Positions 27,308 through 36,653 of a stretch of DNA of 60,043 nt are shown piece after piece. This DNA comes from Betaproteobacteria bacterium (GTDB lineage: Bacteria > Pseudomonadota > Gammaproteobacteria > Burkholderiales > SG8-39), in assembly GCA_947479645.1 (NCBI GenBank), contig CANKAJ010000010.1, forward strand, positions 1 to 60,043, in the 5' to 3' direction. Made by a program: the position numbers and the translations under genes. Below the pieces are notes generated by a model that had not been told where the DNA came from, did not search any database, and was given only the letters and a program-made list of their open reading frames with translations. Every line of letters starts with the position of its first letter. The first letter of the stretch is position 1.

Positions 27308-28291
27308 ATGAAGGATTTACACAATGCCCCAGCTGTAGAGACCGCGCTAATTGGTGCCGAACAGGCTGATCAGCGGGTCGACAATTTCCTGCTCCGAGTC
27401 TGTAAGGGGGTGCCGCGCAGCCATATTTACCGGATTCTTCGAAGTGGAGAAGTTCGTGTCAACAGCAAGCGTGTGGACGCCACTTATCGCCTTAAGGAGG
27501 GCGATCGAGTCAGGATTCCGCCTGTGCGTATCGCCATACGCACAAAAACGAACGCTCGACCCGTTGAATTCCCCATTGTGTACGAAGACGATATATTGCT
27601 GATAATAGATAAACCGAGCGGGGTTGCGGTTCACGGGGGAAGCGGGGTCAGTTTCGGCGTCATTGAGAGTCTTCGGGCTTCACGACCTGCAGCGAAGTTT
27701 CTTGAACTGGTGCATCGCATCGATCGGGAAACTTCCGGGTTGCTGGTGCTGGCGAAAAAACGCTCGGCCCTGACCGCCTTGCATGCTGATTTGCGGGAGG
27801 GGCGCATGTTCAAGCGTTACTTGGCACTTGCGCAGGGAGAATGGACCGAGAAGCAAAGCAGCGTCACTTTGCCTCTGCGCAAATACGTCAGCAAGGCTGG
27901 TGAGCGCAGGGTAACCGTCGACCGAACTGAGGGGATGGATTCACGCACCGATTTCAGGCTGGAAAGGTCATTTTCCGGCTATACCTTGCTGTCTGCGGAA
28001 CTGCATACTGGCCGTACACACCAAATTCGTGTGCATCTTTCGCACTTGGGATTTCCTATCGCAGGGGACGACAAATATGGGAATTTTGAGCTTAACCGGG
28101 TACTTGCCAAACGGGGTCTGCAGCGTATGTTTCTGCACGCGACCGAACTCAGGCTGCGTCATCCGGTCAGCGGACAAGAATTGCGCGTGGAGGCACCTTT
28201 GCCTGCTCAGCTATCTGCCTTTGTGTGCTCGCTAGAGGCGGGGAGTCAGTCTGTACCGCAGGCGCCCTATGGCAATCGGGGCAAGGTATGA
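27308..28291 (+). CDS. rluC: 23S rRNA pseudouridine(955/2504/2580) synthase RluC
   Basis: A 327-residue pseudouridine synthase. An S4 RNA-binding domain lies at about 22-75 (QRVDNFLLRVCKGVPRSHIYRILRSGEV) and the catalytic motif HRID139RETSGLLVLAK contains the essential aspartate. GRTHQIRVHLSHLGFPIAGDDKYG is the conserved RluA-family segment. Its position opposite rne is the same as in many proteobacteria and supports RluC over RluD. AAGG lies 4 bases before the ATG. Confidence 0.95.
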   Translation: MKDLHNAPAVETALIGAEQADQRVDNFLLRVCKGVPRSHIYRILRSGEVRVNSKRVDATYRLKEGDRVRIPPVRIAIRTKTNARPVEFPIVYEDDILLIIDKPSGVAVHGGSGVSFGVIESLRASRPAAKFLELVHRIDRETSGLLVLAKKRSALTALHADLREGRMFKRYLALAQGEWTEKQSSVTLPLRKYVSKAGERRVTVDRTEGMDSRTDFRLERSFSGYTLLSAELHTGRTHQIRVHLSHLGFPIAGDDKYGNFELNRVLAKRGLQRMFLHATELRLRHPVSGQELRVEAPLPAQLSAFVCSLEAGSQSVPQAPYGNRGKV

Positions 28292-28330
28292 ACAATGTTT
28301 TCGCTCGTCGCATTGTAAGTCGAGGAAAAC

Positions 28331-28987
28331 ATGCCTAAACGCTTCGAATTACTGGTATTCGACTGGGACGGCACGCTGATGGACTCGACGGCTGCCATCG
28401 CCGGCTGTATTCAAGCCGCCGCACGTGATTTGGGGCTGCCGGTACCTGATCATGCCACAGCAAGTTTTGTCATTGGCCTCGGATTGCAGGATGCGTTGGC
28501 ACATGCTGTGCCACAACTTTCGGAAGCGGATTACCCGAAGATGATTGACCGGTATCGCTATCATTTTCTCGCACGTGATGTCGAAGTGCCGTTATTTGTC
28601 GGTACTGTAGCAATGTTGGCTGAGTTGTCCCGGCGAAACCATATTCTTGCGGTGGCGACAGGGAAGAGCACCAAAGGTCTAGAACGAGCGTTGCAGGTCA
28701 CTGGTTTAGCACAATATTTCTCCGCGACACGCTGCGCTGATCAATGCTCGCCCAAGCCTGCGCCGGACATGCTGAATGAATTAATGGAAGAATTCGCGGT
28801 TACCGCCGAAACGACACTGATGATTGGTGACACCTCCCACGATATGCAAATGGCAGCCAATGCCGGCGTGAGTGCAGTCGCCGTCAGTTATGGCGCACAT
28901 TCAAGGGAGTCTTTAATGCAATGCAAGCCGATCGTTTGTATTGACAGTACAACGGAGCTGACGGAATGGCTGAAACGGAACGCGTGA
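28331..28987 (+). CDS. HAD-family phosphatase (phosphoglycolate phosphatase-like)
   Basis: A 218-residue HAD hydrolase. The nucleophile motif is FDWDGTLMDS (D11, acid/base D13), motif II is VATGKSTKG, and the metal-binding motif IV is MIGDTSHDMQMAANAG. The alpha-helical cap lies at about 17-85, as in Gph-type phosphatases. The substrate is a small phosphate ester, not assignable by sequence alone. It starts 39 bases after rluC and overlaps the Rieske gene by 22 bases, so rluC, this gene, the Rieske gene and sppA form one unit. Confidence 0.9.
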   Translation: MPKRFELLVFDWDGTLMDSTAAIAGCIQAAARDLGLPVPDHATASFVIGLGLQDALAHAVPQLSEADYPKMIDRYRYHFLARDVEVPLFVGTVAMLAELSRRNHILAVATGKSTKGLERALQVTGLAQYFSATRCADQCSPKPAPDMLNELMEEFAVTAETTLMIGDTSHDMQMAANAGVSAVAVSYGAHSRESLMQCKPIVCIDSTTELTEWLKRNA

Positions 28988-29322
28988 TCTGTTCCAGTGC
29001 TGAGTTGATCGATTCAGGAGCTGGCATTCGTTTTGAGGTCGACTACCTTGGGGAAAAGTCGCCTGCGTTTGCTGTGCGCTACGAAGGCATGGTGCGCGCA
29101 TTTCTGAATCGCTGTCCGCACGCACCGGCTGAGTTGGACTGGATCCCCGGACAGTTTTTTGATACCGAAGGTCTGCTTTTGGTATGCTCGAATCACGGGG
29201 CATCATTTCTTCCGGATTCGGGGATATGTGTTGGCGGTCCCTGCACGGGCAGGGGCCTGACCGCGCTTGCGGTGGAGGAGCGCGAGGGTAGTGTAATTGC
29301 AAAGGATCTAAGGCATGGCTGA
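28966..29322 (+). CDS. Rieske [2Fe-2S] protein
   Basis: A 118-residue protein with a full Rieske cluster site: C50-P-H52 and C74-S-N-H77, with the GG-P-C box near 90-93. Two cysteines and two histidines hold the iron-sulfur cluster. It has no membrane anchor or catalytic domain, so it is a soluble ferredoxin-type electron carrier or a structural partner. It overlaps the genes on both sides (22 bases with the phosphatase, 8 with sppA), a gene order often seen in betaproteobacteria. Confidence 0.92.
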   Translation: MAETERVICSSAELIDSGAGIRFEVDYLGEKSPAFAVRYEGMVRAFLNRCPHAPAELDWIPGQFFDTEGLLLVCSNHGASFLPDSGICVGGPCTGRGLTALAVEEREGSVIAKDLRHG

Positions 29323-30259
29323 TGAAGGTGGCAATTGGGAGCGGCAGGTTGTTGAAAAGCTGGCCTTTGAAGCAATCAAGGAACAGCGACGGGGCCGGCG
29401 CTGGGGTATCTTTTTCAAGTTGCTTACCTTTGCCTACGTAGCATTCCTGATTGTGCTCGCCATGGATTTGCGTGGTGATACTGACGCTATGCTGGGCAAA
29501 CATACCGCGCTGGTTGACCTGACTGGTGTGATCGAGGCAAAAGGCGAGGCTAGCGCCGACCGGATTGCGGCTGCGTTACAGAACGCCTTCAAGGACAAGA
29601 ATACGGTTGGTGTAATTTTACGGGTGAATTCGCCGGGCGGCAGTCCGGTGCAGGCAGGCATTATCTATGACGAAATCCGTCGGTTGCGTGCGCTTTATCC
29701 GAATATCCCCATTTACGCTGTTGTTGAGGATATTTGCGCATCGGGGGGGTATTACATCGCGGCCGCCACGGATCGCATCTATGTCGACAAGGCCAGTATT
29801 GTCGGGTCGATTGGAGTCATCATGAATGGATGGGGGTTTACCGGCATCATGAACAAACTTGGTGTTGAACGGCGCACTATCACATCAGGAGAGAACAAGG
29901 CTTTTCTCGATCCATTTGCACCAGCCGACGATAAGCAGAAGCAATTTGCACAGGCCATGCTTGGGGAAATCCATCAACAATTTATCGATGTGGTCAGAAA
30001 GGGCCGCGGAAAGCGGTTGAAGGAAGTGCCTGAACTGTTTTCGGGCCTGATGTGGACCGGAGTAAAGAGCGTGGAACTGGGGCTCACAGATGCACTGGGA
30101 AGCGTTGAGTTTGTGGCGCGTGAAGTCATTAAGGCGGAAGCCATCGTTGACTATTCGCAAAAGGAGAACATTGCCGAGCGTTTCGCCAAGCGACTGGGCG
30201 CAGGTGCAGCCTCAGCCTTTTCGGGGGGCGCAGTACGTGATGGTTTCGCCGTGCGTTGA
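29315..30259 (+). CDS. sppA: Signal peptide peptidase SppA (S49 family)
   Basis: A 314-residue inner-membrane peptidase that removes leftover signal peptides. One membrane segment at 32-50 is followed by a periplasmic S49 domain. The serine nucleophile lies in C-A-S143-GGYYIAAA and the general base lysine in SGENK195AFLDPF; the spacing is that of the short single-domain SppA (SppA2/SohB-like). RVNSPGGSP at 103-111 forms the oxyanion region. It closes the rluC operon and is convergent with the RsmI-like gene, with 11 bases between stops. Confidence 0.93.
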   Translation: MADEGGNWERQVVEKLAFEAIKEQRRGRRWGIFFKLLTFAYVAFLIVLAMDLRGDTDAMLGKHTALVDLTGVIEAKGEASADRIAAALQNAFKDKNTVGVILRVNSPGGSPVQAGIIYDEIRRLRALYPNIPIYAVVEDICASGGYYIAAATDRIYVDKASIVGSIGVIMNGWGFTGIMNKLGVERRTITSGENKAFLDPFAPADDKQKQFAQAMLGEIHQQFIDVVRKGRGKRLKEVPELFSGLMWTGVKSVELGLTDALGSVEFVAREVIKAEAIVDYSQKENIAERFAKRLGAGAASAFSGGAVRDGFAVR

Positions 30260-30270
30260 AAAAGTCTGGC

Positions 30271-31023
30271 TCAGGCAGCCAAAAACAGAAATACCGTGGG
30301 GCGGTTCTTCAACGAGGGGGGCGGGGTCTTCTGCCAATTGCGGACATCTTTTGTTGCAATAGTTTCAGTTTGCAAGGTCAGTTCACTGGCGACGCACAAA
30401 TAGGTGGTCGCACGCAGCGATCGCAGGATCATTGCCAGCATGCGATCATTACGATACGGTGTTTCGATAAAAATCTGCGTTTGCTGGTACTGGCGTGATT
30501 CGTTTTCGAGCGATCGCAGTTTTTCAGTCAAAATAGATTCATCCACGGGAAGATAGCCGTGAAAGGCAAATCTCTGGCCATTCAGGCCGGAGGATATTAG
30601 CGCCAGAATGATTGACGAGGGCCCTACCAGGGGAACAACGCGAATCCCCCTTTCATGCGCCATGCGTATAAGCGGTGCACCTGGATCGGCGATGGCAGGG
30701 CATCCTGCATCAGAGACTAAGCCACCATCCTCTGTTTTAAGTGGAGCAAGCAAATCCTCAAGCGCTGAGGCCGGCGTGTGCTCATCCAGGCGCGCTATCC
30801 GAATATCCTGTAAAGGGGTCGTGAGTCCTGCGTTTTTTAGCAGTTGGCGGGCGACTTTGGGATTCTCGGCAACCAGATAGCGCAGGGATCGCAACTTCGC
30901 CAGCACCGGTTCCGGAATAACTTGATTTGCGTCATTACTGCCAAGCGTATTGGGTAATAGATAAAGAATTCCAAGCTGTCCATGGACGTTCTTTGAAAGC
31001 CCGTTAGAGGACACTGAACCCAT
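30271..31023 (-). CDS. RsmI-like SAM-dependent methyltransferase (tetrapyrrole methylase fold)
   Basis: About 250 residues with the two-lobed tetrapyrrole-methylase fold used by RsmI: LGILYLLPNTLG at the start, a mid-domain GGLVSDAGCPAIADPGAPLIRMAHE that binds SAM, VVPLVGPSSIILALISSGLNGQRFAFHGYLP, and IFIETPYRN. RsmI methylates the ribose of C1402 in 16S rRNA; this shorter paralogue beside maf may have another target. The start is uncertain: ATG 31023 or GTG 31014, both overlapping the end of maf, so the genes are coupled. Confidence 0.85.
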   Translation of the reverse strand: MGSVSSNGLSKNVHGQLGILYLLPNTLGSNDANQVIPEPVLAKLRSLRYLVAENPKVARQLLKNAGLTTPLQDIRIARLDEHTPASALEDLLAPLKTEDGGLVSDAGCPAIADPGAPLIRMAHERGIRVVPLVGPSSIILALISSGLNGQRFAFHGYLPVDESILTEKLRSLENESRQYQQTQIFIETPYRNDRMLAMILRSLRATTYLCVASELTLQTETIATKDVRNWQKTPPPSLKNRPTVFLFLAA

Positions 31024-31597
31024 GCTCCTGCAAAAGATCAATCAGCGCAATCAGCGGTAGTCCGATCAGCGCGTTGGGATCCTCACCGTTCATGCGCGCA
31101 ATGAGGGCAATTCCGAGTGCCTCTGCTTTAGCGCTTGCAGCGCAGTCGTACGGTTTTTCCCGACTCAGGTAGCGTTCAATGGTGGCGTTATTCAGATGAC
31201 GGAACGTCACTTCAAAGGGCACAAGGCGAACGAGGGACTTCCCGGTTTCACTGTGATAAACGCAAACTGCAGTAAGGAACTGGGCAGTATTGCCAGACAA
31301 TTGCTGAAGCTGTCGCAGGGCGTTGACATGATTTCCAGGTTTGTTGAGGATCTGGCTGCCAAGTATGGCGACCTGATCTGAGCCAATAATCAAGGAGTTA
31401 GGATGAGTTTTCGCCACTGCCGAGGCTTTGGCACAGGCCAGACGTGTGGCAAGTTCGTGTGGCCTTTCTCCGGGCAGCGGGGTTTCGACAACGCGGGGAT
31501 CTGCCACTTTGAATTCCAGGCCAAGGCGCTCCAGCAGGCTTTTGCGGTATGGCGATGTCGACGCCAGAACTAATGGTAGGTTTGAGTCAGCAATCAT
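31004..31597 (-). CDS. Maf family nucleotide pyrophosphatase (YceF type, 7-methyl-GTP)
   Basis: A 197-residue Maf protein. It shows LVLASTSPYRKSLLERLGL at the start, a central IIGSDQVAILG with the catalytic aspartate, and the late YDCAASAKAEALG segment. YceF-type Maf proteins hydrolyse 7-methyl-GTP and similar modified nucleotides for house-cleaning; the adjacent yceD and rpmF support this type. Translation could begin 36 bases earlier at 31633, but MIADSNLPLVLAS matches the normal length. It is divergent from yceD. Confidence 0.92.
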   Translation of the reverse strand: MIADSNLPLVLASTSPYRKSLLERLGLEFKVADPRVVETPLPGERPHELATRLACAKASAVAKTHPNSLIIGSDQVAILGSQILNKPGNHVNALRQLQQLSGNTAQFLTAVCVYHSETGKSLVRLVPFEVTFRHLNNATIERYLSREKPYDCAASAKAEALGIALIARMNGEDPNALIGLPLIALIDLLQEHGFSVL

Positions 31598-31687
31598 TAA
31601 AAGGACGGGCTCCTGAAATAGATTTATTACCAATCAAACCACGGGGTGGGAAATGAAGGTAACGCTCTGAACAACTTGAACATTATT

Positions 31688-31717
31688 TTGACAGTAGTTA
31701 GTCGTTCATAATATCAT
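31688..31717 (+). promoter_or_regulatory. Candidate promoter for yceD-rpmF-plsX-fab
   Basis: A perfect -35 box TTGACA at 31688-31693 is followed by TATCAT at 31712-31717 with an 18-base spacer (or TAATAT at 31709 with 15). It lies 45 bases before the yceD start, in the divergent gap next to maf. Confidence 0.5.
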
Positions 31718-31761
31718 GTTGGGTTTATGTGTCAGCCCTGCTGGGTCGAGGAATGGCTCTC

Positions 31762-32253
31762 ATGGTTATAGATGGCCTGCAATTTGCACGCAAATCGGGT
31801 GAGTTGGTTGGGCGCATTGATGGGGCGCAGTTAACGCGTCTGGCAGAGATACCATGCCAGACGAAAGAAGTGCTATTTCGGGTCGTGGGTGGCGCTAACG
31901 CGGCAGGAAAACCTTCCCTGACCGTCAAGCTTATCGGGGATATGAAGTTGGTCTGTCAGCGTTGTCTGGCGCCACTGTTATTCCCTCTTTCAGTAGAGAC
32001 TGAGTTGGAACTTAGTCGAAACCTCGACGAGATTGAGGGCGCGGATGATGATATCGACCGTGTGCTTGCTGCGCGGGAAATGAATGTTGAGGATTTGGTT
32101 GAGGACGAAGTAATTCTTGCATTACCGATGATTCCTCGGCATGCAGAGTGTTTGTCACTGGTAGTCGATAAGAAGTTGGACGCGCAGGTGGAAAAACAGG
32201 TATCGCCATTTGGCGTACTTAATTCACTTCGGAAGCGCCCGGGTAGGCGTTAA
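31762..32253 (+). CDS. yceD: YceD / DUF177 family protein
   Basis: A protein of about 163 residues with the DUF177 core: LVCQRCLAPLLFPLSVETELEL followed by an acidic EDLVEDEVILALPMIPRH. YceD is needed for 23S rRNA accumulation and always sits beside rpmF. I place the start at ATG 31762, 9 bases after a GAGGA box; an ATG at 31753 directly abuts that box. It is followed 67 bases later by rpmF. Confidence 0.92.
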   Translation: MVIDGLQFARKSGELVGRIDGAQLTRLAEIPCQTKEVLFRVVGGANAAGKPSLTVKLIGDMKLVCQRCLAPLLFPLSVETELELSRNLDEIEGADDDIDRVLAAREMNVEDLVEDEVILALPMIPRHAECLSLVVDKKLDAQVEKQVSPFGVLNSLRKRPGRR

Positions 32254-32320
32254 ATTTTTTTCTGGGAAGTTTTGGTATATTTTGTTCCAGAACCAACAGA
32301 TTTGAGCAAGGAGCAAAAGC

Positions 32321-32500
32321 ATGGCTGTTCAGCAGAATAAGAAGTCACCATCAAAGCGTGGTATGCATCGGTCGCACGACTTTCTCACCAGTCCGAATCT
32401 GGCAGTCGAGCCAACAACAGGTGAGGTGCACTTGCGCCACCATATCAGCCCAAGTGGCTATTACCGCGGAAAAAAAGTAATAAAGGCAAAGGGCGAATAG
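32321..32500 (+). CDS. rpmF: 50S ribosomal protein L32
   Basis: A 59-residue basic protein starting [20 protein letters not shown], with the mid-section [20 protein letters not shown]: unmistakable L32. It has no Cys4 zinc site, as in the zinc-free L32 of E. coli. AAGGAG precedes the ATG by 7 bases. It lies between yceD and plsX, the standard arrangement linking ribosome and lipid synthesis. Confidence 0.97.
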   Translation: MAVQQNKKSPSKRGMHRSHDFLTSPNLAVEPTTGEVHLRHHISPSGYYRGKKVIKAKGE

Positions 32501-32603
32501 CTCTGGAAGTGGTTCGAACTGGGCGGGGCGCATGTCGATCGTATTGGTATGTGCATCTTCGCTTGGCCGGACTAATTGCGGATAAAAAGAGGACGGTCGC
32601 GCG

Positions 32604-33614
32604 ATGAGAATTGACGTGGCGATCGACTGCATGGGTGGTGATCACGGTCCGCATGTGACCGTTCCTGCGGCTTTGGAGTTTTTGTCCAAAAATGCAACTG
32701 CAGGAGTCGTCCTTGTCGGTGTGCAGGAGTCGATAGAAGCCGAATTGCGGAAACTGGGCGCATTGGCAGATCCGCGCATTTGTATCAGGCACACGAGTGA
32801 AGTGGTGCAAATGGATGAGGCGCCTGCGCAGGCATTGCGCACCAAGAAGGACTCCTCTATGCGCGTGGCGATAGACCTGGTCAAGAGCGGTGACGCTCAA
32901 GCCTGTGTAAGCGCAGGCAATACCGGTGCGTTGATGGCAATTTCCCGTTTCGTGCTTAAGATGCTTACCGGCATTGATCGTCCCGCAATAGTGTCAGTTC
33001 TGCCTACATTAAATGGTTGCACATATATGCTCGACCTTGGTGCAAATGTGGATTGCGATCCAGAACATTTGCTGCAGTTTGCTCTTATGGGTTCGGCATT
33101 GGTCAGTGCCGTTGAACACAAGGATCGCCCCACGGTTGGTTTGTTAAATATCGGGGAAGAAGCAATCAAGGGCAATGAGACTGTGAAACGAGCCTCGGAA
33201 CTATTGCGTGGCAGCGCACTCAATTTTGTCGGGAATATCGAAGGCGATGATATTTTTCGAGGTACTACCGATGTAGTTGTATGCGACGGGTTTGTAGGCA
33301 ACGTGGCGCTAAAGACTGCCGAAGGACTCGTTCATACTCTCGGCGTGGCTTTGAAGGAAGAGTTCATGCGCAACTTTCCGAGCAAGATGTCCGCTTTGCT
33401 GGCCAAACCCGTACTGTCTCGCTTTCGCAATCGTTTCAATCCCGGTCGTTACAATGGCGCCACTCTTCTCGGTTTGCGTGGCATCGTTGTGAAAAGTCAC
33501 GGATCCGCCGACCGGTTTGCATTTGAACGCGCAATCGAGCGTGCTTACGATGAGGTTAACAATAACGTGCTCAATCAAATTATTAGGCGGTTTTCTCCGG
33601 CGGGGGCGGCATGA
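32604..33614 (+). CDS. plsX: Phosphate acyltransferase PlsX
   Basis: A 336-residue enzyme that converts acyl-ACP to acyl-phosphate for phospholipid synthesis. The start [55 protein letters not shown] and [17 protein letters not shown] are family hallmarks. The last 4 bases overlap fabH (ATGA), so translation is coupled. It is a peripheral membrane protein by family knowledge; no transmembrane segment is seen. Confidence 0.97.
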   Translation: MRIDVAIDCMGGDHGPHVTVPAALEFLSKNATAGVVLVGVQESIEAELRKLGALADPRICIRHTSEVVQMDEAPAQALRTKKDSSMRVAIDLVKSGDAQACVSAGNTGALMAISRFVLKMLTGIDRPAIVSVLPTLNGCTYMLDLGANVDCDPEHLLQFALMGSALVSAVEHKDRPTVGLLNIGEEAIKGNETVKRASELLRGSALNFVGNIEGDDIFRGTTDVVVCDGFVGNVALKTAEGLVHTLGVALKEEFMRNFPSKMSALLAKPVLSRFRNRFNPGRYNGATLLGLRGIVVKSHGSADRFAFERAIERAYDEVNNNVLNQIIRRFSPAGAA

Positions 33615-34573
33615 CAACCTGGTCGCGTATCGTCGGCACCGGGGGATATCTGCCGGCGAACCTAGTTAGTAATGAAGAGCTTGCAAAAAAGCTTGACACT
33701 TCTGACGAATGGATACGTGCCCGTACAGGCATCAGGCAGCGCCATATCGCTGATCCAAAGCAGGGATCCAGTGACCTGGCACTGGAAGCCGCACGGATTG
33801 CACTTGAATCGGCGGGAATGAAGGCGTCCGATATAGAGCTAATCATCGTGGCAACGTCTACCCCGGATTTCATATTTCCAAGCACCGCCTGTCTGCTTCA
33901 GGACAAGCTTGGCGCCAAGGGGTGCCCTGCCTTTGATATCCAAGCAGTGTGCAGCGGATTTGTGTACGGACTTACTATAGCCGACAAATTTATACGCTCA
34001 GGGCAATATCGCAGCGCATTGGTTGTTGGAGCAGAAGTCTTTTCCCGGATTATTGACTGGCAAGATCGCTCGACCGCAGTTTTGTTCGGAGATGGTGCGG
34101 GTGCAGTTGTGCTTAAGGCGGACTCAATGCCTGGATTGATGGCCAGTGTTGTTCATGCGGACGGGTCACAGTCCGGAATCCTGTCTGTTCCCGGAAATGT
34201 CTGCGGAGGCAAAGTGATTGGCTCGCCTTTCCTGCAAATGGAGGGTCAGTCCGTATTCAAGTTTGCTGTACGAGTACTTGAGGAGTCTGGGCGTGAGGTA
34301 TTGGCACAATGCGGACTGCAACCCTCCGACATTGACTGGCTCATCCCACATCAGGCGAACGTGCGGATATTGGAGGCAACTGCCAAGCGACTTGGTATTG
34401 ATCCTAGCAAGGTAATAGTCACAGTTGATCAGCATGCCAACACCTCGGCGGCTTCGGTTCCACTCGCGTTGAACTGCGCCATCAGAGATGGACGTGTACG
34501 TTCGGGACAAAAAGTGTTGCTACAAGCCGTGGGCGGTGGTTTTACCTGGGGCGCTGTTCTGGTCCAGATGTGA
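33611..34573 (+). CDS. fabH: 3-oxoacyl-ACP synthase III (KASIII)
   Basis: A 320-residue enzyme that starts fatty-acid chains by condensing acetyl-CoA with malonyl-ACP. The catalytic triad is visible: C114 in [11 protein letters not shown], the histidine in [10 protein letters not shown], and the asparagine in [12 protein letters not shown]. The [13 protein letters not shown] segment near residue 33 is typical of FabH. It is overlapped with plsX and followed 27 bases later by fabD. Confidence 0.97.
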   Translation: MTTWSRIVGTGGYLPANLVSNEELAKKLDTSDEWIRARTGIRQRHIADPKQGSSDLALEAARIALESAGMKASDIELIIVATSTPDFIFPSTACLLQDKLGAKGCPAFDIQAVCSGFVYGLTIADKFIRSGQYRSALVVGAEVFSRIIDWQDRSTAVLFGDGAGAVVLKADSMPGLMASVVHADGSQSGILSVPGNVCGGKVIGSPFLQMEGQSVFKFAVRVLEESGREVLAQCGLQPSDIDWLIPHQANVRILEATAKRLGIDPSKVIVTVDQHANTSAASVPLALNCAIRDGRVRSGQKVLLQAVGGGFTWGAVLVQM

Positions 34574-34600
34574 TCGGTTTTTGACAGGGGGATGGTGAAA

Positions 34601-35536
34601 GTGAAATTGGCAATGGTTTTTCCAGGACAAGGATCCCAGTCTGCAGGCATGCTGGCCGGCTATACAAACTTGCCAGTTATTCAATCCGTACTGGTTGAAG
34701 CATCCGACATTCTCGGTCAGGATGTGGCCAAATTGATTGCGGAGGGTCCCGCAGAGGAACTGAATCGCACGGTCAATACGCAACCACTCATGGTGACCGC
34801 TGGCTATGCCGTATATCGTGCATGGCTTGAATTGGGTGGCAGTTCGCCTTCTGTCGTGGCTGGCCATAGTCTGGGGGAGTACACCGCTTTGGTTGTGGCA
34901 GGGGCGATTTCATTTGCAGATGCGCTACCCCTGGTTCGTCAGCGAGCACAGGCAATGCAGGATGCTGTTCCCGAAGGAGTAGGGGCCATGGCCGCGCTTC
35001 TGGGGCTGGATGACGATGCGGCGCGTGCTGCCTGTGCTGAAGCGGCGCAAGGCGAGGTTGTCGAGGCGGTAAATTTTAATTCTCCCGGGCAGATTGTTAT
35101 CGCTGGGCATGCAAACGCGGTTCAACGCGCAATTGCCATCGCAAAAAGCAAAGGTGCAAAGCGTGCGGTAATCTTGCCGGTCAGCGCGCCATTTCACTCG
35201 TCATTAATGGCACCGGCGGCAAACCGCCTGCGCGAGGCTTTGCAATCCGTAGATATCAAGTCGCCGCAAATACCAGTTGTTCACAATATTGATGCACAAA
35301 TGCGTTCGGACCCTTCTGATATCCGCGATGCTCTTGTTCAGCAGGCCGATCATCCTGTTCAGTGGGGAGACTGTGTACGAACCATTGCATCTTCAGGAGT
35401 AACGCATGTCTATGAGTGCGGGCCTGGCAAGGTACTGGCACCGCTCTCAAAGCGAATTTCATCAGGCCTGGAAGGTTTGGCTTTAGTCGACAGAGCTAAC
35501 CTGGATCAGGGTGTGCAACTCTTTGGGAGAGGCTAA
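34601..35536 (+). CDS. fabD: Malonyl-CoA:ACP transacylase
   Basis: A protein of about 311 residues that loads malonyl groups onto ACP. The VFPGQGSQSAGM start and the nucleophile elbow VVAGHSLGEYTALV (Ser90 in this numbering) are diagnostic, and the second catalytic histidine is in SAPFHSSLM. I choose GTG 34601 because the AGGGGG box directly abuts ATG 34592, while it is 9 bases before the GTG; the protein then begins MKLAMVFPGQGSQ like other FabD proteins. The stop is 1 base before the fabG start. Confidence 0.96.
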   Translation: MKLAMVFPGQGSQSAGMLAGYTNLPVIQSVLVEASDILGQDVAKLIAEGPAEELNRTVNTQPLMVTAGYAVYRAWLELGGSSPSVVAGHSLGEYTALVVAGAISFADALPLVRQRAQAMQDAVPEGVGAMAALLGLDDDAARAACAEAAQGEVVEAVNFNSPGQIVIAGHANAVQRAIAIAKSKGAKRAVILPVSAPFHSSLMAPAANRLREALQSVDIKSPQIPVVHNIDAQMRSDPSDIRDALVQQADHPVQWGDCVRTIASSGVTHVYECGPGKVLAPLSKRISSGLEGLALVDRANLDQGVQLFGRG

Positions 35537-35537
35537 C

Positions 35538-36281
35538 TTGCTGACCAACCAGTTGGTCATTGTAACGGGGGCGTCTCGTGGGATCGGCAAGGCAATTGCG
35601 ATCGCCTTGTCACAGCAACATGCCCGCGTCGTCGGTACAGCGACGACTGAAGCAGGTGTACATGCGATATCCGAATATCTATTAGATCTCGGTGCTGGTG
35701 GGGTTGGCGCACTGCTTGATGTCCGCGATGGCGCTCAAGTGGATGGATTGATTGCAGAGGCAGAAAAGACATTCAGTGCGCCTGTTGCTATCCTGGTCAA
35801 TAACGCCGGTATAACCGAGGACAATATTGCTGTGCGCATGAAAGAGTCTGAATGGGATTCTGTAATCGACACGAACCTGAAATCAGTATTCAGAATGTCA
35901 AAGGCGGTACTGCGCAGCATGATGAAGGCACGTTATGGCCGCATCATCAATATTACGTCTGTTGTTGGTTCAACTGGTAATGCCGGTCAGATCAACTATT
36001 CGGCAGCTAAGGCCGGGATAGCTGGCATGAGCCGATCACTTGCCCGTGAAATTGGCAGCCGCAATATTACGGTGAACTGCATTGCTCCAGGCTTTATTGA
36101 TACTGACATGACTCGCGCGCTCTCCGATTCCCAGCGCGATGCATTACTCGCGCAAATTCCCTTGGGGAGGCTCGGGCGAGCGGAGGATGTCGCAGCTGCA
36201 GTCGCTTTCCTTGCTTCTCAGCATGCCGGATACATCACGGGCACTACACTGCATGTCAATGGCGGCATGTATATGAATTAA
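35538..36281 (+). CDS. fabG: 3-oxoacyl-ACP reductase
   Basis: A 247-residue short-chain dehydrogenase that reduces 3-oxoacyl-ACP with NADPH. It shows the nucleotide loop VTGASRGIGKAIA, the NNAGIT motif, catalytic serine in ITSVVGSTGN, and the Y-x-x-x-K in INYSAAKAG; it ends TGTTLHVNGGMYMN. TTG at 35538 is chosen because GGGAGAGG lies 5 bases upstream and the length then fits FabG; a GTG at 35511 would overlap fabD by 26 bases. Confidence 0.96.
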   Translation: MLTNQLVIVTGASRGIGKAIAIALSQQHARVVGTATTEAGVHAISEYLLDLGAGGVGALLDVRDGAQVDGLIAEAEKTFSAPVAILVNNAGITEDNIAVRMKESEWDSVIDTNLKSVFRMSKAVLRSMMKARYGRIINITSVVGSTGNAGQINYSAAKAGIAGMSRSLAREIGSRNITVNCIAPGFIDTDMTRALSDSQRDALLAQIPLGRLGRAEDVAAAVAFLASQHAGYITGTTLHVNGGMYMN

Positions 36282-36383
36282 ATCTTTGTAAGTGCTACTT
36301 GGAACAACGATGTGGCTTCACATCTGCTAGAATGAACCCCTTTTAAACAAAGACTTCGCCACAACCGGGGAAGGGAGCCGAAG

Positions 36384-36626
36384 ATGGAAAATACAGAACA
36401 GCGCGTCAAGAAAATTGTTGCCGAGCAGCTTGGCGTCAATGAGGCAGAAATCAAGAACGAATCGTCTTTCGTAGACGATCTTGGAGCTGATTCTCTGGAT
36501 ACAGTCGAACTCGTTATGGCCTTGGAGGAGGAGTTTGAAACTGAAATTCCGGACGAGGATGCCGAAAAAATAACGTCAGTGCAGCAGGCGATTGATTACG
36601 TTACTGCGCATGCCAAGAAGGGCTGA
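36384..36626 (+). CDS. acpP: Acyl carrier protein
   Basis: An 80-residue acidic protein with the phosphopantetheine attachment site DDLGADS37[12 protein letters not shown]. It carries the growing fatty-acid chain. A -10-like TAGAAT is present about 55 bases upstream, in the gap after fabG, so acpP probably also has its own promoter, as in other bacteria where ACP is made in excess. GAAGGGAG precedes the ATG. Confidence 0.97.
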   Translation: MENTEQRVKKIVAEQLGVNEAEIKNESSFVDDLGADSLDTVELVMALEEEFETEIPDEDAEKITSVQQAIDYVTAHAKKG

Positions 36627-36653
36627 TTTTTACGTCATTCAAATGGAGCTGAT